Source: DASXYG01 sp036502625
GTDB taxonomy: Bacteria; Actinomycetota; Actinomycetes; Streptosporangiales; Streptosporangiaceae
Direction: 5' to 3'
NCBI GenBank assembly: GCA_036502625.1
Contig: DASXYG010000008.1
Location: 1 to 44,269 of the forward strand
DNA length: 44,269 nucleotides
Position 1 is the stretch's first letter. Each line of letters opens with the position of its first letter. The notes below the pieces were generated by a model. It was given only the letters and a program-made list of their open reading frames with translations. It searched no databases and had not been told where the DNA came from. The translations under genes and the position numbers were made by a program. Shown here piece by piece: positions 41,546-44,269 of the stretch.

Positions 41546-43348
41546 TCAGCGGCCGGCCGGGACCGCGTAGCCCACGGTGATGTCGGTGACGCACAGCGGC
41601 GCCGTCGGCACCGACTTGGCGACCCGTACGGCGGCGCCCGCGCCATGGATCATGAACGTGTAGCGGCCGAGCCGCGGGCGCGCGGTGATCGCGACGGTCC
41701 GCCCGCCGTTGAAGCTGATCCGCAGGCCGGTACGGCGGGAGGCGAGGAACCCCAGCGACATGGCGTAGTCGCCGTCGCCGACCTGGCGCGTGAGCGCGAC
41801 GTCCACCGGCTTCTTCCCGACGTACCAGCACGTGCCGCCGTACGGGGGCGGCTTCGCGGCGACGCCGAACACCCCGGCCGGGCGCAGCCGCCCGTCGGCG
41901 CCGAAGACGAACGGCTCCTCGGTGGGCCGCGGACGGCCGAGCACCCGCCGCTGCGCCGCGCTGGCCACCGGCGCGAGCACGTGCGTCGACCAGGCGCGGT
42001 TCCCGTACGTCGCGGGCAGGACGCGGGGCGGCACCGCGCTGGGGAAGACCGCGCCGAGGTCCGGGCCGCGGCGCAGCGTCGCGGTCGCGGCGGCCAGCCA
42101 CGCGCGGCCCTCCCGGTGGCCGAGCGCGCGGCCGTAGTCGCGCACGCTGACGAACGACCCCGCCACCACCGCGCCGGCCGCCACCCCGGCGACCGCGGGC
42201 AGCAGCGCGCCGGCCGGGAGCGGCCGTACGTACGGCTCCTTCTCCCCGGCCAGTGGCAGGAACGCCAGGCCGGCGCAGACGGCGAGCAGCGGCGCGGCGT
42301 CGGCGACGTAGTGGCTGTCCGAGCCCAGCCAGGCGCCCGCGATCGGCACCCGGCCGAACAGCACGGGCAGGCAGTCGGCGACGAGCACGTAGCCGAACGT
42401 GATCGTCCACGCCCGCGCGGCCGCGCGCCGGTAGCGCACGCTCAGCGCGATCACCGCCACCGCGACCACCACCGCCAGCGCGACCTCCGCCTGCGGCGGA
42501 TCCGGCACCGCGTAGTTCAGCCCGCCGTCCGCCCACGACCACGGGCCGCCCACGAAGAACATCGTGAACGTGCGGACGACCAGCTTCGTCACGAAGTCGA
42601 CGGTGTCCTCCGCGCCCGGACCGCGCGCCTCGACGGTGGCCTGGCCCCAGTTCAGCGCGTACACGACGATCTGCACGGCGAGCACGCGCGCCAGCCAGTA
42701 CCACAGCCGCCGGTAGCGGTTCCAGGCCGCGCGCACGCCGTCGGCCCACGAGCCGTTGAAGAAGTACGCCGACGTGAACCCGAACAGCACCAGCGGTATC
42801 GCGCCCGCCTTGACGTACGCCAGCATCGCGAAGGCCGTCCACAGCAGCGTCTGCACGAGGTAGGTCGTGCGCTGCCGCCGCAGGTAGCGGACGTGCGCGG
42901 CGAGCGCCATCGCCAGGCCGATCTGCAGCGGCAGGCCGTTGACCCCCGCCGCGTACCACCCGGTCGCCGGGAGCGTGACGGGCGTGCTGACGTACAGCGC
43001 GAACGGCAGCAGCACCAGCCACCGCGTGCCGAGGACCACCCGCAGCGCGCGCAGCACGGCCAGGCTCGCGCACCCCTGGAGGGTCAGTAACAGGCCGAGC
43101 GCGGCGCCCCAGTCGTACGGCGCGAACCGCGCGAGGCCCCACGTGGCGGCGAACCCGAGCGGCATGAACTGGCCGGCGTAGTTCTGGAAGAGGTAGCCGA
43201 ACGTCGGGCCCTCCTCGACGGCGCGCGAGATGTACACGTAGTCGTCGAGGATGAAGGAGCCGTTCCGGAGGACGACGGCGCGGATCCAGAGCTGCGCGGC
43301 GATCATGAGCAGGCCCGCGGCGACGATCATCGACCGTGAACCGGTCAC
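41546..43348 (-). CDS. GT-C-like polytopic membrane protein, paralogue 3 of 3
   Basis: A 600-residue paralogue, first in the run. GTG 43348 with an AAGGGAG box is preferred over upstream starts. It shows SFILDDYVYISRAVEEGP, RFAPYDWGAALGLLLTLQGCASLAVLRALRV, FVGGPWSWADGGLNY, AGEKEPYVRPLPAGALLP and an ending CVTDITVGYAVPAGR. It resembles paralogue 2 more than paralogue 1. The three genes are head-to-tail with gaps of 98 and 67 bases and probably share a transcript from DUF2017/clpS or a local promoter. Confidence 0.78.
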   Translation of the reverse strand: MTGSRSMIVAAGLLMIAAQLWIRAVVLRNGSFILDDYVYISRAVEEGPTFGYLFQNYAGQFMPLGFAATWGLARFAPYDWGAALGLLLTLQGCASLAVLRALRVVLGTRWLVLLPFALYVSTPVTLPATGWYAAGVNGLPLQIGLAMALAAHVRYLRRQRTTYLVQTLLWTAFAMLAYVKAGAIPLVLFGFTSAYFFNGSWADGVRAAWNRYRRLWYWLARVLAVQIVVYALNWGQATVEARGPGAEDTVDFVTKLVVRTFTMFFVGGPWSWADGGLNYAVPDPPQAEVALAVVVAVAVIALSVRYRRAAARAWTITFGYVLVADCLPVLFGRVPIAGAWLGSDSHYVADAAPLLAVCAGLAFLPLAGEKEPYVRPLPAGALLPAVAGVAAGAVVAGSFVSVRDYGRALGHREGRAWLAAATATLRRGPDLGAVFPSAVPPRVLPATYGNRAWSTHVLAPVASAAQRRVLGRPRPTEEPFVFGADGRLRPAGVFGVAAKPPPYGGTCWYVGKKPVDVALTRQVGDGDYAMSLGFLASRRTGLRISFNGGRTVAITARPRLGRYTFMIHGAGAAVRVAKSVPTAPLCVTDITVGYAVPAGR

Positions 43349-43402
43349 GGCGCTCCCTTGCGTACCGTGGCCCCCCACGGGGAAGCTACGCGAGACCCGC
43401 GG

Positions 43403-43960
43403 TCAGTACAACGCCTGGACGAGGGTGTCCTGCAGGAAGCTCAGCCAGTCGTACGCCGCGAACCCGGGGTAGCGCGGGTCGTCGGAGCGCATTCCGGCGA
43501 TCTCCTCGTGCGCCTCCTCGGTGACGCCGAGGCGCGTGCCGAGCGCGAGCCGCATGTCGTTCAGCGCGCGCAGCCACTGCTGCCCCTGCTCCTCGGTGAG
43601 CGTGACCGAGCCGCCGTGGTCGGGCACCGTGGTGATCAGCAGGTCGGCGGCGGCGCGCTTGCCGTCGCGCAGGCCGCCCTCGGTGAACCGGCGGAACTCC
43701 CCCGCGGCCTCGTCGTCGCCGGTGTACGCGCTGGGGAACAGCCGGGCCAGCACCGGGTCGTCGGGCGCCTCCGTGCGGCCGTTCATGCCCAGGCCGGACA
43801 GGCCGAGCTCGGCGGCCAGCGGGTCGGGGTCCTCCTCGGGGGCGTCCGCGGAGATCAGCTCGATGAGCTGGCCGGCCAGGACCCGCAGGATCTCGGCCTC
43901 GTCCGCGTCGAGCTTCGCCGTCACCCGCTTGCCGCGCGCCCGGTGGAATCCGCGCGTCAC
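43403..43960 (-). CDS. DUF2017 family protein
   Basis: A 185-residue soluble protein, DUF2017-like, immediately downstream of clpS with no gap between the stop codon and GTG 43960. It has LDADEAEILRVLAGQLIELI at the N-terminus, DPVLARLFPSAYTGDDEAAGEFRRFTE in the middle and YDWLSFLQDTLVQALY at the end. The clpS-DUF2017 pair is conserved in actinobacteria (Rv1331-Rv1332). No biochemical function is established that I know of; translational coupling suggests a link to proteolysis. Confidence 0.9.
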   Translation of the reverse strand: MTRGFHRARGKRVTAKLDADEAEILRVLAGQLIELISADAPEEDPDPLAAELGLSGLGMNGRTEAPDDPVLARLFPSAYTGDDEAAGEFRRFTEGGLRDGKRAAADLLITTVPDHGGSVTLTEEQGQQWLRALNDMRLALGTRLGVTEEAHEEIAGMRSDDPRYPGFAAYDWLSFLQDTLVQALY

Positions 43961-44251
43961 TCAGGCGTCCTTGCGGAGGGTCGCCCACAGCCCGTAGGAG
44001 TGCAGGACCTCGACGTCACGTTCCATCTCCTCGCGACTGCCCGCCGACACGACGGCCTTGCCCTTGTGGTGGACGTCCAGCATCAGCTTCTCGGCCTTGC
44101 GCTTCGGGTAGCCGAAGACGGCCTGGAGGACGTACGTCACGTACGACATCAAGTTGATCGGATCGTTCCACACGATCGTCACATAAGGCTGATCGGGGCG
44201 GAGGTCCTGCTCGGACTCCGGCCGCTCGACCTCTACCGGGGCGGTGCCCAC
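43961..44251 (-). CDS. clpS: ATP-dependent Clp protease adaptor ClpS
   Basis: A 96-residue adaptor with the ClpS core: TIVWNDPINLMSYVTYVLQ (Asn29, Asp30 of the N-end pocket), GYPKRKAEKLMLDVHHKG (His61) and the VLHSYGLWATL end. It delivers N-degron substrates to ClpAP or ClpCP. GTG 44251 is the start used; a GGGAGG box lies 12 bases upstream and AGGTG closer. Its gene lies at the right edge of the window; its promoter is mostly outside. Confidence 0.96.
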   Translation of the reverse strand: MGTAPVEVERPESEQDLRPDQPYVTIVWNDPINLMSYVTYVLQAVFGYPKRKAEKLMLDVHHKGKAVVSAGSREEMERDVEVLHSYGLWATLRKDA

Positions 44252-44269
44252 GACACCTGTCGCCTCCCA

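Overview
The window is high-GC DNA with dense, often overlapping genes, many GTG starts and short gene spacing. It also has actinomycete gene families: GlxA-type regulators, an MsiK-dependent-looking sugar importer, Pkn-type Ser/Thr kinase, DUF3618, DUF2017, and the Mec-CysO-CysM cysteine pathway. Gene content points to a filamentous actinomycete, probably near Streptosporangiales/Thermomonosporaceae; the exact family is inference. The right end (MBL-rph-rdgB, cysM-cysO-mec, DUF2017-clpS) keeps the gene order known from the Mycobacterium tuberculosis Rv1331-Rv1341 region.

Left end (1-4.2 kb): the tail of a carnitine-type 3-hydroxyacyl-CoA dehydrogenase with its thioesterase, then two paralogous toxin/immunity-like gene pairs pointing away from each other. 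Both larger proteins carry an H...R...TxY residue set that recalls the bacterial RNase A-like CdiA toxin domain; each has a ~100-residue partner. This is the most promising candidate for an undescribed system here. 4.2-9.4 kb: a NarL-type two-component system with a small membrane protein, then a TetR regulator divergent from a FAD-dependent aromatic hydroxylase. 9.1-15.2 kb: a five-gene sugar operon (PfkB kinase, GH4 glycosidase, lipoprotein binding protein, two permeases) with no ATPase. A ~47-bp sequence is duplicated upstream of it. 15.2-20.2 kb: a GlxA-type regulator, an APC permease and a large secreted PIG-L deacetylase with carbohydrate-binding-like modules.

20.2-26.8 kb: a TetR/VOC divergent pair with a phased array of three operator-like sites, a rhomboid-like membrane protein, DUF3618, glucose dehydrogenase-like protein, Bcp peroxiredoxin, and a tRNA with anticodon UAG but no long variable arm. 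A decayed molybdopterin oxidoreductase gene, a Ser/Thr kinase and an LppX-like secreted protein follow. 26.9-31.4 kb: an APC permease - MaoC-like - acyl-CoA ligase operon ending in a textbook terminator, controlled by a divergent TetR with a perfect operator-like palindrome. 31.4-44.3 kb: the conserved housekeeping block, interrupted by an alpha/beta hydrolase/thioesterase segment and by three tandem paralogous GT-C-like membrane proteins.

No rRNA, CRISPR array, transposase, integrase or phage gene was seen.
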